Shown here: one piece after another, positions 4,815 to 5,680 of the stretch
How the letters are laid out: every line of letters begins with the position of its first letter
Numbering within the stretch: the first letter of the stretch is position 1
Assembly: GCA_030039005.1 (NCBI GenBank)
Contig: JASHQT010000263.1
Coordinates: 1-5,680, forward strand
Direction of reading: 5' to 3'
Source of the DNA: Bryobacteraceae bacterium
GTDB taxonomy: Bacteria > Acidobacteriota > Terriglobia > Bryobacterales > Bryobacteraceae
Length of the DNA stretch: 5,680 nt
Program-made: the position numbers and the translations under genes
The notes under the pieces: model-generated
Database searches by the model: none
Told to the model about the DNA's origin: nothing
Seen by the model: the letters and a program-made list of their open reading frames with translations, nothing else

Positions 4815-5680
4815 TTGCCATCAATTTCCATGAAGGAATTGCTCGAAGCCGGCGTTCACTTCGGGCACCAGACCAAGCGCTGGAATCCAAAGATGAAGGA
4901 ATACATCTTTGGCGAACGTAACGGAATCTACATCATCGATCTCCAAAAGACCCTGAAATTGTTCAAGGACGCGATGCGTTACGTCGCCGAGGCGGCGGCG
5001 CAGGGCAAGTCCGTGCTGTTCGTCGGCACCAAGCGTCAGGCGCAGGAAGCCATCTCGGAAGAGGCCGGGCGCTGCGGCCAATACTACGTGAACCAGCGCT
5101 GGCTGGGCGGGTTGCTCACCAACATGTCGACCGTGCAGCGCTCCATCAAGCGGCTCAAGGAGCTGGACGCGATGGCGGCGGAAGGCTCGGGCTACGAAGG
5201 CCGCGTTAAGAAAGAAGCCAGCCGCCTGGAGCGCGAGCGCAAACATCTGCAGCAGAACCTGGCGGGCATCAAGGAAATGTCGGGGCTGCCGGATTTGCTG
5301 TTCGTCATCGATTCGAACAAGGAAGCGATCGCGGTGAAGGAAGCGCGGCGGCTGGGAATTCCGGTGGTGGCCGTGGTGGACACCAACTGCGATCCCGATG
5401 AAGTGGATTACGTGATTCCCGGCAACGACGACGCGTTGCGCGCGATCCGACTGTTCACCACTAAGATCGCCGACGCCGTGGTGGAGGGACGCGCGCTCGC
5501 CACCGAGCAGGATTTCGCAGCCGAGAAGATCGTCACCGACGAAACGCCGACCGAAGAAATCATGGAGTACACGCAGTTCGATCCGCAGCAGTTGGACCAG
5601 ATCATGTCGGAAGGGCTTTCCGACGAGGATCTGCCTTCGGTGTCCCTGCCCCGCAAGGGTCCGGGAACGGAAGCCGGAGA
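4815..5680 (+). CDS. rpsB: 30S ribosomal protein S2 (partial, runs off the window end)
   Basis: S2 binds the small subunit between head and body and is needed for S1 binding. The frame is open from 4815 to the window edge, 288 codons with no stop. I chose TTG 4815 because the resulting N-terminus, [20 protein letters not shown], matches the usual S2 opening with an ISMK segment before [10 protein letters not shown], and because AAGGAGG lies just upstream; ATG 4830 would remove five residues. Landmarks: [19 protein letters not shown] (9-27), [17 protein letters not shown] (29-45), [11 protein letters not shown] (67-77), [18 protein letters not shown] (90-107), the charged coiled region [18 protein letters not shown] (131-148), [21 protein letters not shown] (157-177), and [27 protein letters not shown] (181-207). 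After about residue 228 an acidic tail continues past the usual end of S2, which is 241 residues in E. coli. tsf is a common next gene but lies outside the window. Confidence 0.97.
   Translation, partial: MPSISMKELLEAGVHFGHQTKRWNPKMKEYIFGERNGIYIIDLQKTLKLFKDAMRYVAEAAAQGKSVLFVGTKRQAQEAISEEAGRCGQYYVNQRWLGGLLTNMSTVQRSIKRLKELDAMAAEGSGYEGRVKKEASRLERERKHLQQNLAGIKEMSGLPDLLFVIDSNKEAIAVKEARRLGIPVVAVVDTNCDPDEVDYVIPGNDDALRAIRLFTTKIADAVVEGRALATEQDFAAEKIVTDETPTEEIMEYTQFDPQQLDQIMSEGLSDEDLPSVSLPRKGPGTEAG

Noticed and set aside
4615..4921. Open frames in both directions across the rpsI-rpsB gap
   Set aside because: They arise from the palindrome and tandem repeats, give Arg/Ala/His/Cys-rich translations, and overlap rpsI or rpsB in other frames.
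1..5680. CRISPR array, tRNA, rRNA, transposase or phage genes
   Set aside because: None was seen: no regularly spaced repeat-spacer pattern, no cloverleaf-like sequence recognised and no mobile-element protein motifs.

Overview
This is a GC-rich chromosomal segment with no rRNA, tRNA, CRISPR array or insertion sequence that I can see. The order rplM-rpsI-rpsB, the GC content, GTG/TTG start codons, a fused TRAP permease and short GC-rich palindromes in the gaps suggest an Acidobacteriota-like soil bacterium (perhaps Solibacter/Bryobacter-like). That placement is inference from gene order and style, not from a search.

Layout. (1) 1-592 is a poorly characterised region. It holds the 3' end of an unknown plus-strand gene (stop at 186-188), a weak hairpin, a 55-codon plus-strand ORF (337-504) too short for most gene callers, and a minus-strand stretch (501-572) that reads like the C-terminus of a protein but has no start. 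(2) 593-3429 on the minus strand is a two-gene TRAP transporter operon: a periplasmic substrate-binding protein (DctP) is transcribed first, then one polypeptide carrying both the small (DctQ) and large (DctM) membrane subunits. The two genes overlap by four bases (GTGA), so translation is probably coupled. (3) 3430-3705 is a divergent intergenic region of 276 bp. It carries a consensus-like -35 for rplM and a cluster of ATTGGG/CCCAAT repeats next to it. (4) 3706-5680 on the plus strand is a ribosomal protein cluster: rplM (L13), rpsI (S9) and the 5' part of rpsB (S2), which runs off the end of the window. The gaps inside this cluster are long (128 and 153 bp) and rich in hairpins and short repeats.

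How the genes work together. The TRAP system would use an ion gradient to import a small, probably organic-acid-like solute captured by DctP. The pocket arginine typical of DctP proteins reads as cysteine here, so the substrate is uncertain. L13, S9 and S2 are ribosome components. In E. coli the rplM-rpsI and rpsB-tsf mRNAs are controlled by their own products, so the structured leaders and spacers here are reasonable candidates for similar control.

I did not find a convincing new biological system. The points most worth a second look are the mutually exclusive hairpins in the rpsB leader, the palindrome/tandem-repeat element after rpsI and its relative after the TRAP operon, the repeat cluster at the rplM promoter, and the small convergent ORF at 337-504.
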